Source of the DNA: Neurospora crassa OR74A
Taxonomy: Eukaryota; Ascomycota; Sordariomycetes; Sordariales; Sordariaceae
Length of the DNA: 64,000 nucleotides
NCBI RefSeq assembly: GCF_000182925.2
Contig: NC_026505.1
Coordinates: 1,798,001 to 1,862,000 of the forward strand
Direction: 5' to 3'
Part shown: in pieces, positions 1 through 9,387 of the stretch
Layout of the letters: each line of letters starts with the position of its first letter
Numbering within the stretch: position 1 is the first letter of the stretch
The notes under the pieces: model-generated
Databases searched by the model: none
Seen by the model: the letters and a program-made list of their open reading frames with translations, nothing else
Told to the model about the DNA's origin: nothing
Translations under genes and position numbers: made by a program

Positions 1-211
1 GAGCACGCCAGGCGTGTTCTGAGAATGAGGTGTGCCGCTGTGTATGAGCTGGGCGGGTTCGATTCCTGTTTCTTTGGGCCCTAGTTTGGAGGGACGGCTA
101 ACACGGCGCCACTGCCTTGCGATCTTGATGGCTATCCTTTACTCGGTGAAGAATAGGGCCGATCTATGATGCGCAGAAAAAAAATGGACCTGCAAAAATC
201 ACCCAAAGACG

Positions 212-481
212 TCAGATGTCTTTCTGGAAGGCTGGGCAGCTTGATGTGGACGGAACTGTTGGAACTGTTGGGATTTTGGCGGAGAGGCTGTAACGTCGAT
301 GGTGTATAATACTTGGTGTGACTGTAGAGTAGCTCTGTTGGTGTACTGGCCGACAGAAGATACTCGAGGGCTCGTCGGGCTCAGTGTCGATGTCGATGTG
401 ACCAGCTAGGCCGTCTGGAAGCACAGTAATGCCGCCCGCATCATCAAGTATGTGCGTTACACTTAGAATTTCAGAATTCAT
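212..481 (-). CDS. Weak candidate: 89-aa hypothetical open frame
   Basis: An ATG-initiated frame of 89 codons begins MNSEILSVTH and ends FQKD followed by I and a stop. Its middle part, roughly residues 15-45, is acidic and uses codons that look fungal (GAC, GGC, CCC, ATC), while the C-terminal half is Ser/Thr/Pro-rich and looks less coding. I recognise no family, signal peptide or membrane segment. It could be an exon of a gene reaching beyond the left edge, or chance. No splice-joined partner exon was identified. Confidence 0.22.
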   Translation of the reverse strand: MNSEILSVTHILDDAGGITVLPDGLAGHIDIDTEPDEPSSIFCRPVHQQSYSTVTPSIIHHRRYSLSAKIPTVPTVPSTSSCPAFQKDI

Positions 482-1229
482 CACATTTGGTGCTAGATAA
501 TCTTGATGTGCCTTCTATCTGCCTCGAGATCTAGTTGACTTTCCATTCTTCTTGCCTCCTGCGATCTTGTATTTGCCCAGTCACCTAGGTATCGTACGTA
601 CTTGGCAGTCAAGAGCCAACTACCTAGCTATATCATCTGAAATATTTCAAGGTAAGCCCAATGGTAACTATCCAAACACCAAAACATAGCCCGCCAGACA
701 AGAGACAGTTAAAAGAATTTGCTTCACCACTTGCTCACATCGGTCAATCCTTCGTTTGACACAAGGAAAGTACTTAGACACTTGCCTGGTGAGATAAAAT
801 CCAGAACCGCAACGTGCCAGCCGTTCCGTTCAGAGTTAATCCAGCATGGAGGTGATATAGCTCATTGAAACTGAGGCGACTTCCATCGCAGTATCCCTTT
901 CTTTATGGTGTTTGTTCATGTTTCGCACAAAGCCTGTTTCTTGTTGTTCTGTCTAGCAGCAGTGTGGGTGAAACATAATTACATGCGAATTTTACGATAT
1001 ATCAACTGAAAGGTAAATTGACTGATATATCCGTTTTTGCTCACATGAATCACTCAGAAAATACTTCATCATCTGCTTAGCTCTTGAACAAAGGCAAGTG
1101 CATAGTATCATTGCCTAGATGTTCGTGCATATACGCAGGACAATGAACACGCTCCATATACGTGTTTGACGGTCTTCTTTTGGGTTCTGGATGAGGTCAG
1201 TTCCGGCTCACATAGTCAGGAGCGCGAGA

Positions 1230-1235
1230 TATAAG
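1230..1235 (+). promoter_or_regulatory. TATA-like box (TATAAG)
   Basis: TATAAG lies 126 nt upstream of the ATG at 1361 and is followed by a CT-rich stretch (about 1255-1285) typical of Neurospora transcription start regions. Function is inferred from position only. Confidence 0.4.
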
Positions 1236-1360
1236 AATGGCCATACCTATATCTGTCATCTCTTCCTCTCTCGGCACTCTGCAGATTCCCATCATTCAAG
1301 GACCCAAACCACCAGCCAAAGTATTCAGCTCACGCAACACAACTTGCCAATCCCACCACC

Positions 1361-2143
1361 ATGTACAAGACGAAGCAGACAGCGAGACGCACGTTCCCTC
1401 CACTCAAGCCTCCGAACTTCAAAGCACCCGTCCCGCGCGAAAGCAGCTACAGCGACTCTTACTCCCATGAGTCCTGCCCCACATCCTCTTGCGACTCTTG
1501 CTTTGGATACATTTACGACAATGGCTATGACTCCAACACTGAGGAGTGGGATGACGACGACGAGGAGGACGACGATGATGACGAGACTCAGTCCTCTGCC
1601 TGTCAGTCCCAGGTGACTGACCCGTTCTCCATGTCTTCCATGTCTTCTCTCTTCGGCCCTCCTTCTTTTTCTTCTCAGCAACCTCATGGTTTTGCCCTCG
1701 GCGCTCCTTCCGTGCCTCCCTCCTTACCTTCAACCTCCAGGGGAAAGGAACGTGCTCAGCAGTCACGGTGTTCCTGCCAGAAAATTTCCAAGGGATATTG
1801 CAACGCCACTTCCGGTGCTCCCAGTGGTAATAACGGACAGAATCAAAGCCCAAACATTACTGAAACTCAACTCTCCATCTTCAGCAACAACGGACAATCC
1901 GGGACTAATAGCCAGACCCAAACTACCGACAATCAGGCTTTGGGACATTTGTTGGGCGATGGACGTAGTGCTACCGCCGACGTAAAGGACAAGAATGGCA
2001 ACGGTACCGGCAACGGCAACGGCATGATCAAGAACTTGAATGTGTATAATCCGAACATTACCATTCAAGTGACGCCGGAGAACTTTAACAGGTTCAGCAA
2101 GTTCTTTCCTCAGAAGTCAGGCAATGCCGGCAATGGGAAATAA
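1361..2143 (+). CDS. Unknown acidic protein with histone-H3-like N-terminus
   Basis: A single-exon 260-aa protein, family not recognised. The start ATG sits in a good fungal context (CCACCACC before ATG) after a TATA-like box and CT-rich leader. Residues 1-11 read MYKTKQTARRT; residues 4-9 (TKQTAR) are identical to histone H3 residues 3-8. Then come Ser/Tyr/Cys-rich sequence (CPTSSC near 39-44, Cys 47), an acidic run at about 61-75, a Ser/Pro-rich middle, a basic Cys patch (C137, C139, C147) and an Asn/Gly/Gln-rich C-terminus. The last 40 residues alternate hydrophobic and polar residues around NVYNPNITIQV, suggesting beta-strands. No signal peptide or transmembrane segment is visible. A basic H3-like tail plus an acidic tract would fit a histone-interacting or chromatin-regulated protein, but this is inference. 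Existence of the gene is likely; function is unknown. Confidence 0.75.
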   Translation: MYKTKQTARRTFPPLKPPNFKAPVPRESSYSDSYSHESCPTSSCDSCFGYIYDNGYDSNTEEWDDDDEEDDDDDETQSSACQSQVTDPFSMSSMSSLFGPPSFSSQQPHGFALGAPSVPPSLPSTSRGKERAQQSRCSCQKISKGYCNATSGAPSGNNGQNQSPNITETQLSIFSNNGQSGTNSQTQTTDNQALGHLLGDGRSATADVKDKNGNGTGNGNGMIKNLNVYNPNITIQVTPENFNRFSKFFPQKSGNAGNGK

Positions 2144-2310
2144 GGGAGCACACACGTAATCGCGTGAAGACTAGGATATCAGCCAGCGTGCTTGATCGTT
2201 TGGTCACAGATGAGGCTTTTCAGCGGGTATTTGGTGCAAGTTGATGTGATTTGGATATGAAAGGGGGTCTGAGATAGTGATCATGGTTGTGAGGATTTGT
2301 GTTGTAAGCG

Positions 2311-2333
2311 GGAGAGAGAGAGAGAGAGAGAGA
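2311..2333. repeat. (GA)n microsatellite
   Basis: About eleven consecutive GA dinucleotides lie in the 3' flank of the 260-aa gene. This is a simple repeat with no assigned role. Confidence 0.85.
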
Positions 2334-2364
2334 GGAATTTCTTTGGATACATGGTAATAGCTGC

Positions 2365-2370
2365 AATAAA
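2365..2370 (+). promoter_or_regulatory. Candidate poly(A) signal AATAAA
   Basis: An exact AATAAA lies 222 nt after the stop of the 260-aa gene. Neurospora genes often lack an exact hexamer, so this is only a plausible 3'-end signal. Confidence 0.35.
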
Positions 2371-3929
2371 ATATTTGATTTAGTTCAAGATAACAGTCTG
2401 CCTTCTGCGATCCTTGTGAGAGGTTGGTAGTACATGATAATTTGCGTAAGGAAGATGATGAGAGAAGCGGAAGACATGTGATACAGTTGTTGTCTTGAAA
2501 GACTTCGTCATCCTTCCCTCGTCAGGGAGACGGTGAGACCTGAACAAGATAAGGCAACCACGAGGTATCACAACAAGTCCTGAGAATAACCTTCCGGTCA
2601 ACGTCATGAACAAAGACTTTTGAGAGTAGCCATGCCGGCTGTGAACATGAGTAAGGTGTTACAAGATGCTTTGATGCATGAGGATGCTGGGATCAGGAAA
2701 AGGTTATAGGACATCGTGATAAGGGAAACCTGTTCATTACCTGGATCCCTCGGTCATCCTTCGCTGCCAGGACGTTGCAACGGCGCAAAAGCGTCGCTTG
2801 CACCGCACCTTTTCCCCGATCACGGTTGGTTGCGTCTTTTACGGACATTCTGGGTTGGCAGTAGAACATTAGTAGCTAGCAAGGATCATGACAGGCCCGA
2901 TTGTTCAACCTCGTCAATACACGTGATGGAGGTATCGTGTAGGCTGGAGACAACGGGGCAGACAGGCTCCTTTCCTGTTTCCCGAAGGCACACATGAGGA
3001 CACAAACGAGCTTGTCCTCCACTTGTGGTGCTGCGGAGTTGAAGGTTTTTCTCTCATCTCCCGGCTCACCCCTCTTCTCGGTCAAAGTATAGGTCGGACA
3101 GACCATGACGGACATGGATACTATGGAGTAGCATGGCCCCCATTGATGCGACCAGCCGGACCGAGCAAGGTGAGAAAACTGTCGTCCTATCGACGATGCC
3201 AGATGGCTTGGTGCAGCGTGCTGTGTGCTGCGAGCGTGCATGCATTGCATGAAAGACTGCAGGACGCAGTAAGGTACAGATGTACACAGAAAAAAAACAC
3301 ATGGAGGGACCTACATTAGTGCGATGATGACCGCAAGTGCGCGCTTCATTCGCCATAACAAGATCATCAAGTTCAAGAGGATCGTAAGGTACTGCGTAGA
3401 GGTATATATCTGACCCCACCTCCCTCGTCTTTCTCTACCTCTACAACTTGGGCGTTCCTTGTTCATTCTCTCTGTTCGTACGATGCCGATTTGTACCAAG
3501 TCGTTCCTGTTCCTGACAGATTGCATTGGCGATATCGAGACATGAGATTCAATGGGATGGCTGCTCCTGCCAATTAATGTAATGGCTGAACGGATAAGCA
3601 TCATCGAGCGAGGTGGGTGGTGATAGCGGCTGCCGTCTATAAGTGTGATGGGAGCTGATGGGGATCGCGCGAAAACGACGCACAACAAGCGACCATTGGC
3701 CAGTTGTGGCAGGGATTTAGACGCCCATCTCATCCGCTAAACCCAGATTGGCCAAGTCCTCCAAGTGATCACTCGAGTCCCCACAGCGGACAGGAAGTGC
3801 CTGGTTGGCTGCATCGAGAGGAATTGCATCTCCTTCCTTCTTTTCAACTTCTTTTTTAGAAAGTGCAATCGTCAACACGCCTTGCAGGACCGTCAAGGAC
3901 CGTCAACGCAGCGAATTCTCCGGCTCTGG

Positions 3930-3930
<1 letters not shown>

Positions 3931-4000
<70 letters not shown>

Positions 4001-4002
4001 CC
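3931..4002. repeat. (TGCC)18 / (CCTG)n tetranucleotide repeat
   Basis: Eighteen uninterrupted TGCC units (72 nt) end immediately before an ATG-containing CCATGGG. All phases read through as Cys/Leu/Pro/Ala or, on the other strand, Gln/Ala/Gly/Arg repeats, so the open frames over it are artefacts. It lies in the upstream region of the EsdC-like gene. Confidence 0.95.
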
Positions 4003-4856
4003 ATGGGTGAACACTCGCCTCGGGCTGCTTAACCGCCCATCATGCAGTTGCATTGGTCAGTAGTATAGTAGCATTGGTGGACCCAGTTCAACGACAGACA
4101 TTGAACGTGACAGGCACCATTCCCTTGCCATGGACGGCCACACCCTCGACACACTGGGTTCAGTTACCTCACAGCTTCGTGATATCGATTGATGCCCACA
4201 TTGCCTGGAAGCATCTTCCTGGGCCCCGGTCTTGTCATTGGCCTCGCGTAGGAGGCGGCCAGATGCGTGGTACTTGCGCCATCACTTGTACTAGGGAACC
4301 GACAGAGCCGACTGGCTTAGGTTTGATCAGATAGGTAGCAACCCCTCCCTCTCTTGCCGTCACTCTACATTGGATATCACCGACCAGCCATGCCCGGTCA
4401 CTGGCAAGGCGGCCATGGTCTCTTGTTGATCGATGCATGCCGTTGTGGACCAGGACCTATTCTTAGGTGACTACCCGTTGTTACCCCTCTTGGTGATATG
4501 TTGATATAAGGCTCAGTTTCCTCCCTCTCTTTCCATTTCTCTTTCTTCTTTTTTTTCTCTTCAGCAAGTTCTCAAACTTCCAAAAACCAGTTGTGTTTTT
4601 CCCCCCTCCCCCCTTTCTTTCCCCTTTCCCATCGTAGAGCTGTGCTCTATCGATTAATTCACTTTCACTAATACACCAAAAAATCAAATCACGGTAGCTT
4701 GCTGGTCTCGCTATCCCCCCCAAATTCACACTCACATACCCCCTAAAGCACTAACTGGTTTTTGCTTGCTCGACTCGCCGTCTTACGCGCCAATTTACAT
4801 TCTTCTCAAGATTCGTTTTTAGTTTCGTTTTCAGCATTACCCCTTAATCAGTCAAC

Positions 4857-5699
4857 ATGTCCGCCATTCAGCTTTCGTTCTCTCTCCGTGTTTCTTCTGG
4901 CGTCAAGACCGTCCATCTTCTTGGTTCCTGGGACAACTACGCCGGCCAGCTCCCCCTTTCCAAGGACAAGACCTCCTCCAAGTCTGGCTCGTGGAAGGGC
5001 ACCTTCCGCTTCCAGCCCGCTCTTGTCCAGCCCGGCCAGCGCTACTGGTACTACTACATCATCGATGGCTACCACGTTTCCCACAACCCTTCCGAGGAGT
5101 TCACCGTTGAGCCCACCACCGGCCGCTCTCTGAACATCCTCGACGTTCCCAAGTCTTCTTCCTCCCCCTCCTCCTCCTCCTCCTCCAAGAGCTCTTCTCG
5201 CCACTCCCGCGACTCCGTCAAGTCCTCCATGCGCGAGTCCCTCTCCGTCGACATCCCCAAGGGTCGCCCTCTCTCCATCTCCCAGATCAAGGCTCCCAAG
5301 CCCATGTCTCCCCACGCCACCCGCCACATCCTCGATGCCGACTACAACATCGACGAGCTTTCCACCCGCTTCGCCTCTGCCGGCATCTACGACGAGTACG
5401 ATGAGGACGTCATCACCGACTTCGACATGCGCTCCTCCCCCGTCTCCTCCACCGGCTCTTCCGTCAGCTACCGCTCCGACAGCTCCAGCCCCAGCTCCTC
5501 CCTCTCCGGCTACTCCACTCCGGCTTCGGACTGCTCCAGCTGCATCTGCGAGCGCTACGGCATCACCCGCAAGGGCGAGCGTGTCCGTCTCGACTGCGGT
5601 GGCTCCCGCTGCGGCTATGAGGACTCCTGCTCCTCTGAGGATGAGGACAGCTACGTTGAGCGCAGCTCTCGCCGCAACGGCATCGTCGTCCGTGCTTAA
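4857..5699 (+). CDS. esdC: EsdC-like protein with AMPK-type glycogen-binding (CBM48) domain
   Basis: A single-exon 280-aa protein. Residues 1 to about 97 form a CBM48/AMPK-beta-like glycogen-binding fold: VHLLGSWDNY near 19-28, then a GSWKGTF strand, PGQRYWYYYIIDGYH, and NPSEEFTVEP leading into the linker. Residues about 100-125 are a Ser/Lys linker, the middle is low-complexity Ser/Pro, and the C-terminus has six cysteines (C226, C229, C231, C247, C252, C258) before an acidic patch and a basic end. Aspergillus nidulans EsdC, needed for early sexual development, has this architecture in a protein of similar length; the match is from memory. Many genomes label such genes 'GTP-binding protein EsdC', but no GTP-binding motif is visible here. 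There is no kinase-interaction domain of canonical AMPK beta, so glycogen sensing outside SNF1/AMPK is an inference. The start follows TCAACATG after a long CT-rich leader. Confidence 0.85.
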   Translation: MSAIQLSFSLRVSSGVKTVHLLGSWDNYAGQLPLSKDKTSSKSGSWKGTFRFQPALVQPGQRYWYYYIIDGYHVSHNPSEEFTVEPTTGRSLNILDVPKSSSSPSSSSSSKSSSRHSRDSVKSSMRESLSVDIPKGRPLSISQIKAPKPMSPHATRHILDADYNIDELSTRFASAGIYDEYDEDVITDFDMRSSPVSSTGSSVSYRSDSSSPSSSLSGYSTPASDCSSCICERYGITRKGERVRLDCGGSRCGYEDSCSSEDEDSYVERSSRRNGIVVRA

Positions 5700-8323
5700 G
5701 TGGCTTCGCCCCTGCCTCGGGTGAGGAATTCAAAGAAGACTCCATCCTCCACGACTTTTGGAAGGGAACTCAAGTAGGAACGTTTGTGTGTTGTGTGCAG
5801 CCCGGCCTTGTTAGTGCCATTAATTTGCCACCCACCGTCCCATACTCCCAATCCGGTCAACCAAGAAGACATATCGACGTTCCAGTCTCGATTCCAGCAC
5901 TCCGATGTTTGCGCCTAGTTCGCCATCCCGTCGCTCGGAATTCGATGAGAGATAAACACGGTCCGATCACGCTCACTTTCAGTTGTTGAATAGCGACTGC
6001 AGCGAGAAAAAGTGTCAGGCGACTCAGCTCTCCAAGTGACTGAAGTATGTTGAAGTCAAGGTTTCTGTCCCCTTGCGCGCAAGCCCAACCGGCTGGTCCC
6101 TCGGGTTCGCGTCGAGGCACAGACCTCATTCAGCATTACAATTTGTCGCTTACTCGACACTTTTTCTTCTGCCCATCTGCTTTCCCACTATTGTGGTTAA
6201 TGCTGCGGCCCCTCACTCCACGCATGCTTGCTTGCAAGTTTGTGTGTTCCTGTGAAGTCGATAAAGAAAACTTTTTCTTGAGATGTATTTTGCGTGTTTT
6301 ACCAACACCAAACTTTATTCGTCAAGCCTCGGAGTACTTGGCCCCACTGGTTGGTGGTTCAAGTCCAGCTTCGGGATATAATATTTCACCTTTGTCAATG
6401 ATGGCACTTTTCCTGGTTTCTTCGGAGGAGCAAAGCCTACTTATTTCTGTCAATCTTGTGGCACTTGAACTGGATGGTTTTGGGAAGGTTCAAGACTGGC
6501 TACTCAACTTTATGTATGACTTATGAAGATTATGAAAACTCACAAAAAAAGGAGGAACTGGTATTGGAAATCGTGGAGGAAGAAAACTGGCAGATAAGTT
6601 GAATAGCATAATTTGCTGCAGATGCCGGATTAGGGTAGATACCGCTATGAAATCTATGCCTCGGGAACCGATGACTATAACTTTGCTCGCTGTCGTGCTG
6701 CTTAATTTGACTTTGTGACGCTTTCCTAAGGAACATCGAAACTTCTCAATCACCTCCTCACCAATTTACAATCTCCAACCGTTGAGAGAGATTACCAAGC
6801 CGAACCGGACACACCCTATGTCATATGTGGCAACACTCAAAATGAATGTAGTTATAACGACAGATGTCAAGCCAACTACGTGTGCCGTCTTCCATCAGAA
6901 GGGTAATTATCAAGTGACCAAACATGGTCCTTCAGAAAAGATGAAAGTATTATATCCTATACACTCGCCAGATCCTCAAAACCAACCGCCTGCTAGCGGA
7001 CGAGCCACTACAAACCAGGCTGTCCTGCATATCGTCAGAGCGATTGTCGAGTACTTATGTAGCGCAGAATTTGGTTAGTACAAGACCGGTTAGCGTCCTC
7101 ATGTGCTTGCATCATCTACGAGGTAAAGCTATATAAAGAGAGAACGACATTAATCTGTCAAAAGAGTGTGAAGGGTTGTTATAAGAGAGAGGTGAAGGGA
7201 GAGGTGAAGGGAGAGGTGAAGGGAGAGGTGAAGAGAGAGGTAAAGAGATGAATGATGAAAGAAGAGGGGATCGCAAAGCTTTAAAGAAACTGTCAAGAGA
7301 CGCTGAAGAGAAGGTAAAGAAGATTATGGAGATTGAACGTCTAGTCTAGTATCGGATGAAAGTTTTGCGAATAAAACGAACTGTCCAAGATCAGGTTCAA
7401 ATCACCCAGTTATTCACTATCTATAAGTGCTTGTCGAGAATTGAAGAGTACTAAAGAATCATCGGAGATTAAACGCTTTTCTGACTTGTCCTCAATCAGG
7501 TATCTATCATCCAATGGCAGCTCCGGACATTGCAAATTAACTAAACAAGAAAAAAAAAATGTACTGCATTCACGACTATTCAAACCATTCATTCCGACAG
7601 TCACTCAATTGCTATCGTCTGTGGAAATGTTTGGAACAATGTCCGACGCCGGCAAAGTCGGACCATTCATTCATTCCCGGGCCATCGTCATACCGAGGAC
7701 GTGTACTTATTCCCGCTTGTCTTTCGGCAACAGGGCTTACCCGGTCACTTGTAATTTGGTGTTCATTTTGTTTTTTTTTGTGGCCGGTTCAAGTCCTTGG
7801 CCCATACTACGCGAAGAAGCGAAATGGACAATGATCAGCGAGTTGAGTTTTCCATTCGTGAGAGAGAAAAAGGTAGAAGTGTAGTGATGTGTACAATACT
7901 CGATACGTCTATTGACTAAAATGCTTTCTTTGAGTGGTGTTTCACGCGGTGTCATACAAGTTCGTGTTGTATGTATCTTTGCGTAGGTCGTAGGTACCAT
8001 TCCCAGTCAGTCTATGTTGTATTTGTATGTCATGCCCCCCTTCTTTCCTGAAAGGGCGAGTTTATAGGGGATATCCAAGAACTCCTATGCAAATGCCATC
8101 ATGGTCGGCCAGCTAAAGAATCTGGACCTGACCTGTTTGTTGTATTTCAACCAATCGACGGAATCGGTGTTGAGAAACGATGCCGTCCGTGTAAAAAGAG
8201 CAGCAGACCTTTCAAATTCTCCTCCAACGCCATGCAAGTAAAAAGTCAAGATCAAAAACCCAAACCATCCATTTCCTTCCCCTTCTCAACCGACCCTGCG
8301 GGTGAACTCAACCACTCCGAGCT
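5700..8323. other. 2.6-kb spacer between esdC-like and SUR7-like genes
   Basis: The 3' ends of both flanking genes point into this relatively AT-rich stretch. It contains a five-unit 12-bp tandem repeat (7187-7246) but no gene I can support. An ATG-started frame of 159 codons at 6047-6526 has no recognisable domain and is judged chance. Confidence 0.55.
7187..7246. repeat. 12-bp tandem repeat, five units
   Basis: Five head-to-tail copies of GAGAGGTGAAGG occur. The first three are identical and the last two carry one and two substitutions. The strand is purine-rich throughout. Confidence 0.9.
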
Positions 8324-9387
8324 CTAACCGGCGTGGATGATCCGCCCATCGGGCTTGATCAGCCTCCTCCCGCTCTTCAGATCCCGCTTGCTCGCACAGC
8401 AGCATCCCATACCGCTGTGTACCGCGAAGCTCCACATGGTGAAGCCCGTGGCAATCCACATAAAGACAAACATGTACGTGCCCACATCGGCGTGAATGTT
8501 GAGGTCTGACTGCGCTTCGGCCGCATACTTGAAGGCGTAGCTGATGACAGTGCCGATGATCGAGGCGGCCAGGGTCAGGATCATGGAGGCGAACGAGAAA
8601 AGGGAGAGCGGGAGGGACCACCACCGCGACTTGACGGGCAGGATGGGCGAGACGAAGATGAGGACGAAGTTGAGAACGCAGGCGGTTAGGAAGAAGCCGA
8701 ACATGATCTGCGAGGTGATGCGCAGGACCGAGAGGATGGTGATGATGGCGGTGGGGATGGCGACGGTGGCGCCCGAGAGAAGCTCGCTCATGATGACCTT
8801 GACCGGGTTAAACCAGTAGAGCGTTTCGGGCTCGGAGCAGTACGTGATCCCTCTGTGATGGGTTAGCATGACAAGTCTGTGGATAGGAAAGGGGGAAAAG
8901 GTTGACTAACTCAGATTGATATCCCTCGCAAAAGTTCCACAGACCAACTTGGTAAAAGTCATGCAGACCTATACTTTGAGCAATACTGTTGATCAACTGC
9001 GCATTTGGTACCGATTCCGGGATGATGTCGGCCAAGTTGAGCTTGTAAAAGTAAACATTGCGAAGCACGGGCTTGTCGGATGTGTTGCCAATGAGAATCT
9101 GTTTTACAGGTCAGCTAAATGTAAAACGAGTGGCTAGTGATATTGAGTTAACATACCAGTATCAGGAACACCCAAGACACCAGATACCCAAAGGATGCGC
9201 TCCAGGCAAAGTATCGCCGTAGCCTCGTTGCTCGCTTGATCTGTTCATCACTGGGTACCCCTTCCTCTCCTTGAAGTGTCCTTTCGTAGCTTGCGTCTCG
9301 TGTTTGTGGCTGGGGTGAGTATCGTTCTTTGGGTTGGTCATCCAAGCTGTTCCTCTTTCGGAGGTTCAGTAGTGATTTCAGACCCAT
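8324..9387 (-). CDS. SUR7/PalI-family tetraspan membrane protein
   Basis: Three exons (9387-9157, 9098-8911, 8852-8324) give 315 aa; both introns are 58 nt with GTATGT and GTTAGT donors and CAG acceptors. The chosen start is MGLKSLL at 9387, the first ATG in the open frame. The N-terminal ~55 residues are cytoplasmic and basic. The first membrane segment (FGYLVSWVFLILILIG) spans the exon 1-2 join. An extracellular loop follows with the SUR7-type motif GLWNFC-EGYQ-SEGITYC, a Trp plus two Cys. Three more hydrophobic segments lie in exon 3, followed by a cytoplasmic tail with a CCC cluster and ending RIIHAG. Family members organise eisosomes, endocytic domains or cell fusion and cell-wall integrity. 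The specific paralogue is not identified. It is transcribed toward the esdC-like gene. Confidence 0.85.

Larger units (their letters stand above)
1..1360. other. Left-edge spacer and promoter of the 260-aa gene
   Basis: No gene can be firmly assigned here. The stretch is mixed-composition noncoding DNA with a TAGGTA-type motif near 583-592 and a TATA-like box at 1230-1235 that probably serves the gene starting at 1361. A weak minus-strand open frame at 212-481 is listed separately. Confidence 0.5.
2144..4856. other. 2.7-kb spacer before the EsdC-like gene
   Basis: Noncoding as far as I can see; open frames here look like chance. It contains a candidate poly(A) signal (2365-2370), a GA microsatellite (about 2311-2333), an 18-unit TGCC repeat (3931-4002) and a pyrimidine-rich stretch (about 4515-4640) that probably belongs to the promoter or leader of the gene at 4857. 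Such a long upstream region is compatible with a developmentally regulated gene. Confidence 0.6.

Noticed and set aside
50-80. GGGTTCGATTCC, a tRNA T-arm-like motif near the left edge.
   Set aside because: No matching acceptor stem, anticodon arm or D-arm within the 50 nt available upstream.
3863-4063. Cys/Leu/Pro/Ala and Gln/Ala/Gly/Arg repeat 'proteins' around 3930-4000.
   Set aside because: They are translations of the TGCC repeat in every frame.
6340-6375. GGTTCAAGTCC, a second T-arm-like motif.
   Set aside because: One T-stem mismatch and no complementary acceptor stem upstream.
6047-6526. ATG-started 159-codon frame.
   Set aside because: No domain, mixed codon use and no promoter-like leader; the intervening DNA is AT-rich noncoding in character.
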